Of a DNA stretch of 64,000 bases, positions 48,755 to 59,267 are shown one piece after another (position 1 is the stretch's first letter; each line of letters begins with the position of its first letter). The stretch is from Epiperipatus broadwayi. Taxonomy: Eukaryota; Onychophora; Udeonychophora; Euonychophora; Peripatidae. The position numbers and the translations under genes are program-made. The notes under the pieces are model-generated. The model made no database searches, was not told where the DNA came from, and saw nothing but the letters and a program-made list of their open reading frames with translations. Where the stretch lies: the NCBI GenBank assembly GCA_028023455.1, contig JAQFVV010012420.1, forward strand, positions 3,164,001 to 3,228,000, given 5' to 3'.

Positions 48755-49455
48755 TTAATATAATGTAACAGTACAAAGGTAACAGGTTAATAAGGGAGAC
48801 TCTAGGGTTACAAGATCCAACAATTAGGTAGCCATTTGTAACAGTATACCACATTAAAGCTGAATTATGAGATGGGAAACCATCATCATCATCCCTAAAT
48901 AAACAAAATATACAATTAAATATAAAAAGAATGATAATGAATATAATGAACATGAGAGATTAAAAAGAACTAATTATAAGTTCCCTCAGCTTTACAGAGA
49001 ATAATAATAACCATTCATCATCATGAATGATCAACAATAAAAAAAATCAACAGTCAACATTGTGATTGGATATGAAATAGGTCTACTATAAACCAGGCTA
49101 ATTATTTAGCCAGGGCCAAACATAGGGCAACATTACAACACAATAATTTGGAAGTACAGTCTAAGGTGCTAATCTATCAGAATATATATAAAAAATCCAA
49201 ATGCTGGGATACTAAAACATTCTTATTATCATCAATGCTCTGGCCATATAGTACCATTAATGTACCAGACAAGTATACACAATTTCTAATTAATAATAAA
49301 ATGTAATATCTGAGCATTAAAAAATATACTTGTGTGCCATCAATGGTAATATGGAGTCCAAACACTAGACAACAACCCTACTCCATGTAACTAACTGACA
49401 TGCTCTAATTTAGCTCATGAAGCAAAAACTCTGTAGACTATTGTGAGCAAAAAAT
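48755..49455. repeat. Dispersed repeat R1, copy B
   Basis: Second copy of the repeat at 150-905, same orientation, inside the ~3-kb segment that splits LINE-B copy 2. Shared blocks: TAATGTAACAGTA, ACAGTATACCACATTA, GCTGAATTATGAGATGGGAA, CATCATGAATGATCA, CAACAGTCAA and TATAGTACCATTAATGTACC. Ends were estimated from the limits of similarity. Confidence 0.7.
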
Positions 49456-49972
49456 AAATAAAGCAGTTTATTTTAAATCACTTTAAATAATCCAAAGGTT
49501 GACTCTACTATAATTAAATAGTTTTATTGAGATAATTTTTTAAAAAAACATAGAACACTAAGCTATCTTAAAATAAAGTCACACCCACTGCCAATTCATG
49601 TAACAGGAGTTGGAAGGAATAAAGATGAAAAAATATTTTAAAACAATTATTTAATATCTAACTGATTAACAATAAATAAATAAAATTGACAGGATAGTCA
49701 GAAATTTTAAACATTCATTTCAAATATATATATATAGTTTCATAAAAATTACATTAACCAAGTTGATTTCTATTTATTAAATTAATTTTTAGTTCATTAA
49801 ATTATTTCTTTAAAATAACTAAGAGTTAGAAAAATAACATTTCAAAAAAATCAAAGATCACAATCTTTGATTTAGTTTAATTCATCTTCTGTCAAGTTTT
49901 AAAAGGGAAAAATAAATGAAAAGAAAAAAACATATTCCAAAAATTAAATTAAAAAAATTAAATGAAAAAAAA
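49456..49972. other. A+T-rich inserted sequence without recognised genes
   Basis: Part of the segment splitting LINE-B copy 2. Nothing recognised. Confidence 0.5.
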
Positions 49973-50391
49973 AACAATCATAATTTTAAGAAAAAATTGA
50001 ATATATTAAAAAAATATGCTACACAATTTGAAAACTTTAATAAAAATATTTACAATGATGAATTCTTACAAAAAATGATTACCTTTATATAGATTTTTTT
50101 TTTTACTATTATTAAAAATATGATATGCACAGAAAATAATACATTTAACCATAGTTTGATTCTTCTGTGGAGTCCATATTTCCAACAATCATAATTTTAA
50201 GAAAAAATTGAATGTATTAAAAAATATGCTTCACAATTTAAAAACTTTAATAAAAATATTTACAACGATCAATTCTTACAAAAAATTATTACCTTTATAT
50301 AATTTTTTTTTACTATTATTAAAAATATGATATGCACAGAAAACAATACATTTAACCATAGTTTGATTCTTCTGTGGAGTCCATATTTCCA
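49973..50391. repeat. Tandem duplication, two ~211-bp units
   Basis: CAATCATAATTTTAAGAAAA starts at ~49,975 and ~50,186, and both units end CTTCTGTGGAGTCCATATTT. They differ at a few positions and in T-run length only. Confidence 0.9.
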
Positions 50392-51689
50392 ATTATAATT
50401 TCCAGTTTAATTTTCTTCTTGAAGGCTTCTACACATAAACATAATTCATTTGTTGTTTTCCTGGTATGCAGTATTTCCAGCTAAAAAATAGCAAGTTTTA
50501 TCCATTTCTTTCTACTAAAATTTTCTGGTGACATTAACACATACTAAGACTCATACTCTTGGTTGAAGACAAGGTTTCAGATTACTTTAGAGGGTCACTT
50601 CTCTACATTTTAATCCAGTGAAGGCAGGTTACATGGGAAAGATGATGTCTGGTTATTAGTTCACTTACCATGTGATTTTCATTGTAAAAACATTTTATAA
50701 TTAAACTCATAGTATGCTAAAAGCTTGCTTAAAACTTCTGCTGTTATATGCAGCATCTTAAATAATTCTTCTTCATTCTTTAACGGCTGAAATTAAGACT
50801 TGACTGTTCTCTTCAACACCTAGATTATGAATAATTTCTTCTTGCTAGATGCTTGGATATTCTGACTTATTCACCCCTTATTATTTTTTTCTAGATCAAT
50901 CCTGCCTACAAGCCAACCACAGTCTATTTCCAACATGACAACTTTTACAACAACCAATTAGACACATTTTTATAAACACAATTGTTCAACATATTCCCTC
51001 CTTAAACTTTGTTATTGAGAAACAAGTTAAGAACTTAAATTAACTTCATAAAATTATTGATTCCTTTCTATTTAAAAATTTTTCTTACTAAAAGAAAAAC
51101 AAGATAATTAGTTAATTATACTGATTTGATTTTTTGCAATGAAGAAAGATAAAGAGAGAAAAAAACTCTGACTAATTAAAATAAAATTTACAAAAAGTAT
51201 TCAAATCTTATTTTTTTTTGTTTTTAAAAAATACTATTAAAAATAAAACTTTATTTCTCTTTTCAGATTAAAATTAATATCTAATTAAATAATTTATAAA
51301 AAAGAGAAAATTATTTTCTCTTAGTACATTTAAAAATAAAAAATAAAAGCAACTGGTAATTACATAAATTTACTGAGGAAAAAGAACAAAAATTATTTAT
51401 CTGATTTTATAATTTTCTCTCTTCTACCAACATTTACATTTTATAATACATATTAAAATATGCATATGATAATTACAAAACAAATTTGACAATTGTTTAA
51501 AGAAAATTGTCTAGAATGTTCCTACTATCATGTGGGAATAAAAGTAAAACATGCAATTAAATGAAACCCATTATTATTATATAAAGATATGCATGGGAAA
51601 ATTAAATATTATTTTCACCATTAATTAAATAATTCTAAACTAAAACTGAGAAGCATTCTGCCAACTAATGGTTACAATAAAAATTCAAA
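50392..51689. other. Inserted sequence without recognised genes
   Basis: The portion 50,400-51,000 is less A+T-rich than average, possibly an old UTR-like element end; no open frame or repeat partner was recognised. Confidence 0.45.
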
Positions 51690-53410
51690 GGGAGAAATTT
51701 TATGGCTGTCAAAAAAGCTTAAAAATGATTGATAGATTAAAACTGTAAATAAAATAGTCATTAGCTAATTATGCTTATTCTAAATGTATTTTTAATGCAT
51801 TAAATGCTACATATGGATCCAAAATGTTATATACATCCTATTAAATTCAGTAATAGTCTTCTCATATATGGTGAAAATGATATTTTGACCATGTGAAAAA
51901 AATATTTTGATCATTTTTTTGAGTAATAATACAAAAATTGAAATGACAACTTTTAAGGATATATTCCTTTTACTTTTTCATTTAAATGTAGACACAGATA
52001 TACAGCTTATTGAAGTCAAAATATCTTTGTAATCTTAAAAATGGAAAGGCTGCAGGTCTGACAAAATACTCAGGGAAGTTTTAAAATATGGTGGTAATAT
52101 GGTAGCTTTAAAAATATTGGAAGTTTTTAGGCATATACAGACTAATGAAGGTATGTCATTGATCTAAGGATGCTTTATTATTTCAATTTTTAAAAACAAA
52201 GGTGATAAGGTTGCAGTAATTATGATGAAATGTCATTATTATCCTCTATAGCAAAGATACTTTCAAGAATTTTGTTGCATATGATGTTCCAATTATAGAT
52301 GAACACTCATTCTGGTTTTAGAAAATCTAAAATCACTATAGACAAGATTTTTGTTGCCACACAAATGCAAGAAAAGTGTCAGTATCAAAGTAGTGATTTA
52401 TATATTGCTTTTATTGATTTGATCATTACATTTGATTCTGTTAATAAGACAAGTCTATGGCATGGTTTAAAGTTAGTTGGTTGTCCACCCAAAATTTATT
52501 CATATTATGATGCAGCTTCTATATGATAGAATATGTTAGCATTACAGTTGGAAACTCTGAGGCATTTGAAATTAAAACTGGTGTTAACAAGGATGTATAC
52601 TGGCTCCAACATTATTTTCAATTTTTGGGACAGTAATCTTTGGAATTGTTTAAAAGTAACTTAATCAAACAGAGATCAAAATATAATACAGGGTTGATGG
52701 GGGAACTTTGAATCTGAATAAATTAAAAATGAAAATAACCACTTCTTCTTGGTTTTGGGATTTACAATAAGCTGACAACTGTGCTAGTTTTTTTCAGTTC
52801 AAAAGACAATTTACAGAATGTTTTTAATGTTTTGAAAGTAATATATAAAGACTTTGGTTTATTAATTAAAATTCACAAACTCAAGTTCTTTATCAACCAC
52901 AGTCAGAAAAAAATTCTCAGAAACTTTTAGTTTATCAACATGAGAATATAAACAAATTTAAATACCTTGCTAGTTTTATAAGTTGAAAAATAGTCTTAGA
53001 TGTAGAGTTACACCACAACTCCCATGTAATACTGCTGCTTTTGAAATGTTAAAACAATAATGTATTTTATTACAGAAAAATAACTACTGCAACCAAGTTA
53101 GCTATATGTAGATGTGTTATATTGTCTAATTTATTGTGTGGAAGTGAAATTTGGACTCTTTATCAACACAATATAAAGGCATTAGAAATGTTTCATTTAA
53201 GAATGCTTTCCTAAATTTTAAAAAATACAATAGCAAAATCAGAAAACCAATCAATATATTCTCCAGTTTGTTGAATATGATACTATTAAGGCAACTATTC
53301 TAAAATTACCCCTTCATTGGGTGATATAAAATGAATAAATAATGGAAGAATTTTCACAAGAGTACTTCACAGTGATCTTATAAATGGGTTTCACGAGAGA
53401 GTTACACTAT
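51690..53410 (+). pseudogene. LINE-B copy 2: reverse transcriptase part
   Basis: LINE-B resumes at ~51,690 (AAAGGGAGAAATTTTATGGC; copy 1 near 7,110). Blocks: NGKAAGL-like near 52,040; the frame 52,299-52,526 with HSGFRKSKITIDKIFVATQM, QEKCQYQSSDLYIAFIDLI and TFDSVNKTSLWHGLKLVGCP, i.e. fingers plus catalytic motif A (AFIDL...FDSV intact); a TGVNK..CILAPTLFSIF-like motif B near 52,580; and a damaged YADD box near 52,765 (CAATAAGCTGACAACTG). LCGSEIWTL lies near 53,140. The palm is better preserved than in copy 1 but not functional. It ends at the TIR element at 53,411. Confidence 0.8.
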
Positions 53411-53414
53411 CTAT
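53411..53414. repeat. 4-bp target duplication, left (CTAT)
   Basis: CTAT directly before the left terminal repeat; the same four bases follow the right terminal repeat at 54,656-54,659. Confidence 0.7.
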
Positions 53415-53747
53415 TGTAATGGGAATTAAGATCCTTTAATTAAACTTTTAGACTTGTTTACAACTTGCACTTTTTAATTTTTAAACTTTCTAATTATTTA
53501 TTCTAACTTTATAAAATCATATTATTTTGCAAAAAGACTTTTTTAAAAACCCATTATACAAAGTTGAGTTTCATTCAGTTTTGAGTTCAGATAGAGTTTC
53601 AGTCAGTTTTTGAGTTCAGCCAGAGTTGTTAAGTTTGAATTAAGTTCATTTCAAGCCAGACTAAAAAGAATGATTGGCTAGAACCGAACGTTGTGTTGGG
53701 TCATTTCCTCCACTTTTCTCCTGTGTGCCATTTAGCAAAATGCCATA

Positions 53748-53945
53748 ATGAATTACCCTTCTGCCGAAGTTTCAACCCACTCTAAACCAGGCCACCAAGA
53801 ACAAGGGACCACAAGAAGCTGTCTTTCAGTTAGAAATATCAATGCCAGGACCAAGAAACTAACTGGATCCGAGAACAAAAAGGATGATCACCCAACTACA
53901 ACTACAAAAAAATACAGGAACTATGATACCTACCATGGAAATTAA
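53748..53945 (+). CDS. Small open frame inside the TIR element, unknown
   Basis: A 65-codon ATG frame beginning MNYPSAEVSTHSKPGHQEQG and ending YHGN, rich in Thr, Ser, Lys, Asn and His, no hydrophobic segment, no domain recognised. An out-of-frame ATG lies 9 bases upstream (53,739). Codon composition is less A+T-rich than in neighbouring DNA. It may be chance within a G+C-richer segment or a remnant of captured exon sequence. Confidence 0.25.
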   Translation: MNYPSAEVSTHSKPGHQEQGTTRSCLSVRNINARTKKLTGSENKKDDHPTTTTKKYRNYDTYHGN

Positions 53946-54335
53946 AAACTAAATGAACCGCTACAAAGACAATGTGGAAATGACAAATAAAGTCCAAAAG
54001 CAGTGCTATAAATCCTAGGTAAATATTTATTAATATAAGGATAAAAACTTTTAAATATTACTCGTTAAAATAAGCATGCAAAATTTGCTAAATGTGTAAT
54101 ATTTCTTATGTGTTTACATTTTAATTATGCCTTATTATTATTAAGTTTATAATTATTATCATTGTTTTTAAAATAAATTTTGTTTAAAATTATTAATGTC
54201 GCTTTTTCGTTTATCTCTCTCCATTCATAATCAAATGTGCTGCTGGTCTCATGTGAAGAACTAACCATGGGTCAAGCGCTTGAAACGTGTTAGTGACATC
54301 TCATGGGTTCCAAAGTAAGTGTTGGATGACACCCT

Positions 54336-54486
54336 GGGTTTAAACCCATTATAAATATCTCCAAGAGATGTTTCATGTTTCATGCAGCCGGGGAGCTACT
54401 TCGGTCTAGAAAGATGACTGTCGGTTTAATATTTTATTAAATCGCAGTCTGACCAGGGGTATGATTAATATGTAAGTATTAATCAT
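54336..54486 (+). other. Hairpin cluster inside the TIR element
   Basis: Three strong inverted repeats in 150 bp: palindrome GGGTTTAAACCC (54,336-54,347); GACTG...CAGTC with inner TTTAATA/TATTAAA (54,416-54,449); and ATGATTAATA-TGTAAG-TATTAATCAT, 10 bp perfect (54,461-54,486). The density is unlike the rest of the window. Confidence 0.6.
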
Positions 54487-54655
54487 ATTTAATCTCCTGC
54501 TTGTGTAACGGGTTCTTAAAAAGGTTTTTTTGCAAAATAATATGATTTTATAAAATTAGAATAAATAATTAGAAAGTTTAAAAATTTAAAAGTGCAAGTC
54601 TTAAAAAGTTTAAAAAGTCTAAAAGTTTAATTAAATGATCTTAATTCCCGTTACA

Positions 54656-54659
54656 CTAT
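54656..54659. repeat. 4-bp target duplication, right (CTAT)
   Basis: CTAT immediately after the right terminal repeat, equal to 53,411-53,414. Confidence 0.7.
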
Positions 54660-55015
54660 GTTATAAAGATTATCTGAAAGACATTCTAAAAAAGTGTGTT
54701 ATCAAGTGTTTCCATTGGGAAGATATAGCAGAGAATAGAATATATTAAAGAAGTACAGTTAGACATGTTATTGAAGTATTTCAGAAAGAAAAGTTTTCTA
54801 ATATAGAAATGAAAAGACAGAATTGTGCAATATTAAATAAACAGAAAAATGGATCACCATGTTCTATATGTGAATGTATTTTGCAAAATTGATTTCTATA
54901 ATGTTTTTTTTTTCTCTTGCTCTCCTTTCTTTCTTGTTTTTAATTGAAATAACTATATTCATTTATTAGTGGCTGTTTATTATTATTAATGTTTAATAAA
55001 TTTCAATAGTTCCTT
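54660..55015 (+). pseudogene. LINE-B copy 2: C-terminal end and 3' UTR
   Basis: Directly after the TIR element the LINE resumes with YKDYLKDILKKCVIKCFHWE and DIAENRI, matching 9,345-9,430 of copy 1. The pyrimidine-rich stretch at 54,905-54,945 corresponds to 9,610-9,645. It leads into an ACT-rich tract, as in copy 1. Confidence 0.75.
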
Positions 55016-55332
55016 TCTTGAAAACAAGTACTACTATTACTATGATTTCTACTGCTGCTATCACCATTATTACTACCATTACTACTATTTCTTCTTTAAA
55101 AGAGAAATTTAATAATTTGAAGAAATTAATTACATTGGATTCCACTACACATAAAAACCATATAACTATTACTACTACTACTATACAACACCTACTACTA
55201 ACATTTTAAAGTATTTAAATAATAAATAATTGTACAACTATTACTATTATATTATGATTACTATTACTACTACTATGATTATTACTACTATGATTACTAT
55301 TTACTATTACTCCAGTCACTACTACTACTTTT
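55016..55332. repeat. Interrupted (ACT)/(ATT) tract
   Basis: ACTACT, ATTACT and ACTATT triplets run at 55,025-55,095 and 55,160-55,332, broken by a copy of the LINE-C end (TTAAAAGAGAAATTTAATAATTTG, ATTACATTGGATTCCACT; about 55,095-55,160). It corresponds to the pure tract at 9,657-9,921 but is older or rearranged. Confidence 0.8.
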
Positions 55333-56540
55333 AAAGAGAACTTTATTGATTTAACAAATTAGTTACATTGGATTTCAATTATAAGTTAAAAACCTGATAA
55401 ATATTTTTGATTATGGAAAATCATTTTTAAGATTAAATAGATTATAGTATAAAGACAAATACTTGCAAAAAAACAAACAAACAGCAAAATGAGAAAATAT
55501 ATTAACATGATGATTATTGAATGGTTTTAGTAGTTCCATAAGAATTACAGTGGCCAAGCTCCAGATAGAAGCATATGTATCTGCAGTTTTTGTTTTCCCC
55601 AAATTTGTTATAGATGAGAAGAGTAGTTAAGAAAATGTAGAGTTGAAGCAACGAAACTACAGATAAATAAAATGAAGAGGTGTATATTTTGATATTAGGA
55701 GAATGGTGTCTAGTAATGCTGTGGATAAGTGAAGTAAAAGAAGAGTGAAAACATATAATTAAACAAATGAGAGGATAATGTGTATGCAAAGCAAAACAGC
55801 TATGAAGAAAGTATAGTATAATTTCTTCATGTCTATTACATAATAAGAAAAAGGTATCTATATTAATATAGGTTAATTTCAAGAATAAAAAATACTAGTG
55901 GCTCAGGTTAATTTTTAAATAATGTACTTGTTTAAGAAGTTTACAGTGAGTTTTATACTAACACCATCTCATCCCAATATTAATTTTCCCTTTGCTTGAC
56001 TATGTAATTCTTTTGAATATATTAGTCTATGTATGTAATGAAGCAGGGCACTTTCAATAGTGAGCATAATAATCATAGCTGGCAATTTTCATACAAAGAG
56101 TAATTGATATGAGTAAGTCATCTAGGAATTTATTCAAATTTAATGATGAAACATCTGTGAGGATAACAATTATGAATTTTTGAGTGCATGGAAAAGTGCC
56201 AAGAATGCTGATGATTTCATTTAGTACCCTTTGTATAGAAAGACTGTCATGTAGTGCATAAAAAACTCATGAACATTTGATGGTCTTTGCATAGATTTTA
56301 TACTGATCATGATTGTATTTTCACCTTAGATCAGTTTAGTGCATAAGGACTTTTGTTGGTAAATAAGTTAGCAAATTTAATAATAGAGTAGTAGCAAGAA
56401 GTTGTGGGAAAGATAAGCATGTTAATGAAAGAAATTTTGACATAGGTTTAAAGATAAGCATGAGATAGAAAATTTAAGGATAGTAATAGTAGATAGTCAT
56501 AATGTGATGGTGACCCAATAAAAGTGCTATCTTAGGTTTT
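55333..56540 (-). pseudogene. LINE-C copy 3: zinc-ribbon region and 3' UTR
   Basis: The + strand start TTTAAAGAGAACTTTATTGA matches the LINE-C terminus at 9,922-9,940 (TTTCAAAGAACTTTATTAAG). On the - strand the frame 55,514-55,882 has LLCNRHEEIILYFLHSC, the zf-RVT motif with the first Cys lost. Sequence upstream on the - strand (to ~56,540) gives only scattered LINE-like pieces. The coding frame is heavily changed. Confidence 0.55.
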
Positions 56541-59267
56541 TTTTTTTTAAACTTTGATGTTAAAAGAATATCAAATCATAAAGAAATTGAGCTATTTAAA
56601 GTAAGTTCTTTTAAGAGTTTTTATTATTAATATCTATTTTAGATATTTAAAATTTTATAAAATGTTAAAAGAATCTAAGAATTTAGCTTAGTTTTAAAAT
56701 AAAATGAAAGCCAAGAAAATTCTAGAAAAATTTTTAGTTTTAGAAAAAAATTGTTTGTCCTTAGATCTTGATTTAAAAAACAATGAATGAAACTATTAAA
56801 TTAATGTATTCAAAAACATTGGCTGCAATGGCTCTACTAATCTTTTTACAAAGAAAATAGAATAGGAAGCAAAAACTTATGCTACTGCATTTCATTAAAT
56901 ATAGGCGTGGCAAGCAAAACAGACCCATAACAAATTAAATAAATGCTTAAGAATATAAAAATATTAAATAAATTCAATTCTACCATCAATTTTAAAATCT
57001 TTTCAAAAATGTGCAAATGAGAAAATTTTAATTATTGCTATATGTCTGACAGAAGTAGCTATATTGAAATTCCCCACAGATAAATTTTATCAGTTTCCCA
57101 GAAAGAAAACTGTGGGAAATGCTTCACAACATACTACATCATTTCAGCAACTATTATTTAGTATTGGAGTTCAATAATACACCACAAAAACTATTTTCCA
57201 GAAACATCTATAAGTTATAAATAATAAATGTGTTTGTTATACTGATATAAGCAGGTAAACTAAACTGGCAGAAAAGATCAAGAACTGTCATATCAATTTT
57301 TCAGGGCAAGACTTTCAAAATATTTTAAGCAAATATGAAAATATTTCAATTTTTAAATATCTACTAGAAAAAAAAAACTATAGTACCAGTATTAACCAAT
57401 ACTGCAGTTCTCAGCATCAAGTTAAAAAAGGGCATTAAACTTTATGATATACCAATTCTACAATCATAGGCAGTTCACCATTAATAATCACATTTAGAGG
57501 CATACCCCATTAGTGTTTTACTGCAAATCCAGAGACCTCATCATAGATTGTCATGATAGATTTTATAACAATTGTGGCTAAAAAAAATTTAACACATCAA
57601 TAAAAAGTGCAACTACAAAGAAGAATAACCTCAACAATGAACAAGCAGAAAATGATAAAGACAATCAAACAAATATTAAATTACCACATCTCACTAATAC
57701 AATATCTACTCAAAATAAATTAAGTCTATTCTCAATGATACATCAGGTTAGGAGTCACATATCGAGGACAAAATCTCAGTAATTCCATAAAGGACAATAG
57801 TAATTATTCTTCGGTCAATCAGAAATGGAATACAGTGCAAGCAACAAAATAACAATGACTTCTTAGAAGAAGACAGCTTAAAAATATTAAAAAAAACAAA
57901 CAAATAAATAATATAAAAAGCAAATTATCTACAAGCCCTTTAGATAAAAAACAACAACAATACCAATGGAAAATTATATTTCAGTTTAAAATAAAATATC
58001 AACAGACATCTTTTTGCCCATAGTTAAAAAAATTAAATATAATGATTTCCCTATCTGTAGCTTAGATGCTACACAATTCAAATTAAAAATATTGGTTTAG
58101 AAAAAGTGTTGGCCATAAGACTCCACTTTCACAAACAGCACTTAAATTCCTGCCAAGAAAAAGAAATGTAAAAGAAAGATATCAATATTGCAGAAAACTT
58201 AATGCAGACATCAGAAAAATTAAACTCTCTATAAAACCAAAGAAGTATGATATGGATTATATTAGATTCAAAGAAATATAAAATATTAACTCAGAATAAA
58301 TGCTGACTACTTGTAACTATAATCCAAAAAGCAAATTCAAAGTTTCCAGGTAGGTCTAGACAGACTACAATAATGTCTTAATTATATTTATGTACAATTT
58401 AGTAATTAGCACTTACATGTATATGTTTGCATCTACCAAACCTATGCATCCACTATTAATTGCATTCTTCTCATTTTTTTCTTTCCATTGATTATTGGTG
58501 TAATAAAATATTATTGGAATATAACAAGAACATCATGAAAATTAATTTGAGGAGAATCAATTCATTCCACAAGTTCTTTGTATTATTCTCTCCGCACATA
58601 ATGCTGTTTACTGAGATTAAACATTTAAAAAATTTCAAATTCATTCCAAAATTTCCTTGAAAAATTTGACTTTATAGTGTTGTCTCAATCTAACACCTTT
58701 ACAGCAGGAGATGGAGGTGGGGGAAATGCATGTAATAAATGTCTCTTTCAACTACTTAAAATTCCATTTTTAAATGAAATCATGAGCATTATCATATTCT
58801 ATTACAAGACATTTACAATTAATATTATCAATCTATATGTTTACAATAAGCATGCATTAATTTACCACTTAATCCACCAAATAAATCTAGTACTGAATAC
58901 TAACTCATATCCAATCATCTTTTATCAAGATTTCAATACAGGATATCCAGAGTCCATCTCTAAATAATTACACTTCATCAATAGAAGGCATTGTGAGCTG
59001 AAGGTTTCTTTTTCATACAACTCTTTTTTATACCAAAAACATGGTACTGTAATAGATTTGTTATTCTACTCCCATGAACTCCACTTTATTATAAAATCAA
59101 TACTTATTTCTGCCACTTTCTTTGATTACTTTAAACTCACTGCTGAACTAAAAATAGACTTAAATTCATTATGGAACTCCAAGTAAATAACACAATGAGA
59201 CGACTTTGAAAAGTTCTATCACAGAAGCCATTATCTCTGAAATATAAATTTATTTTAAAAAAGAAAT
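56541..59267. other. A-rich stretch, possibly decayed LINE ORF1-like sequence
   Basis: From ~56,800 to 58,350 the + strand is A-rich and C is more frequent than T, as in coding strands of LINE first ORFs. A frame near 57,450-57,530 gives SSPLIITFRGIPH, loosely like an RNA-binding-domain ORF1. Stops are many. No firm assignment. The 96-codon frame at 58,677-58,967 starts at TTG, not ATG, and has no recognised domain. Confidence 0.3.

Larger units (their letters stand above)
53415..54655. mobile_element. Ginger-like non-autonomous TIR transposon, 1241 bp
   Basis: Terminal inverted repeats of about 140 bp: left TGTAATGGGAATTAAGATC (53,415 on), right ending GATCTTAATTCCCGTTACA (54,655), with similarity continuing to ~53,552 and ~54,510 and small indels. 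It is flanked by CTAT on both sides and sits inside LINE-B copy 2, whose sequence continues at 54,660. A TGTAAYG terminus, long inverted repeats and 4-bp duplications are traits of Ginger-type DNA transposons. No transposase is visible. The interior is less A+T-rich than the surroundings, with a 65-codon frame and a hairpin-rich segment. Alternative classes with TGT termini cannot be excluded. Confidence 0.8.
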
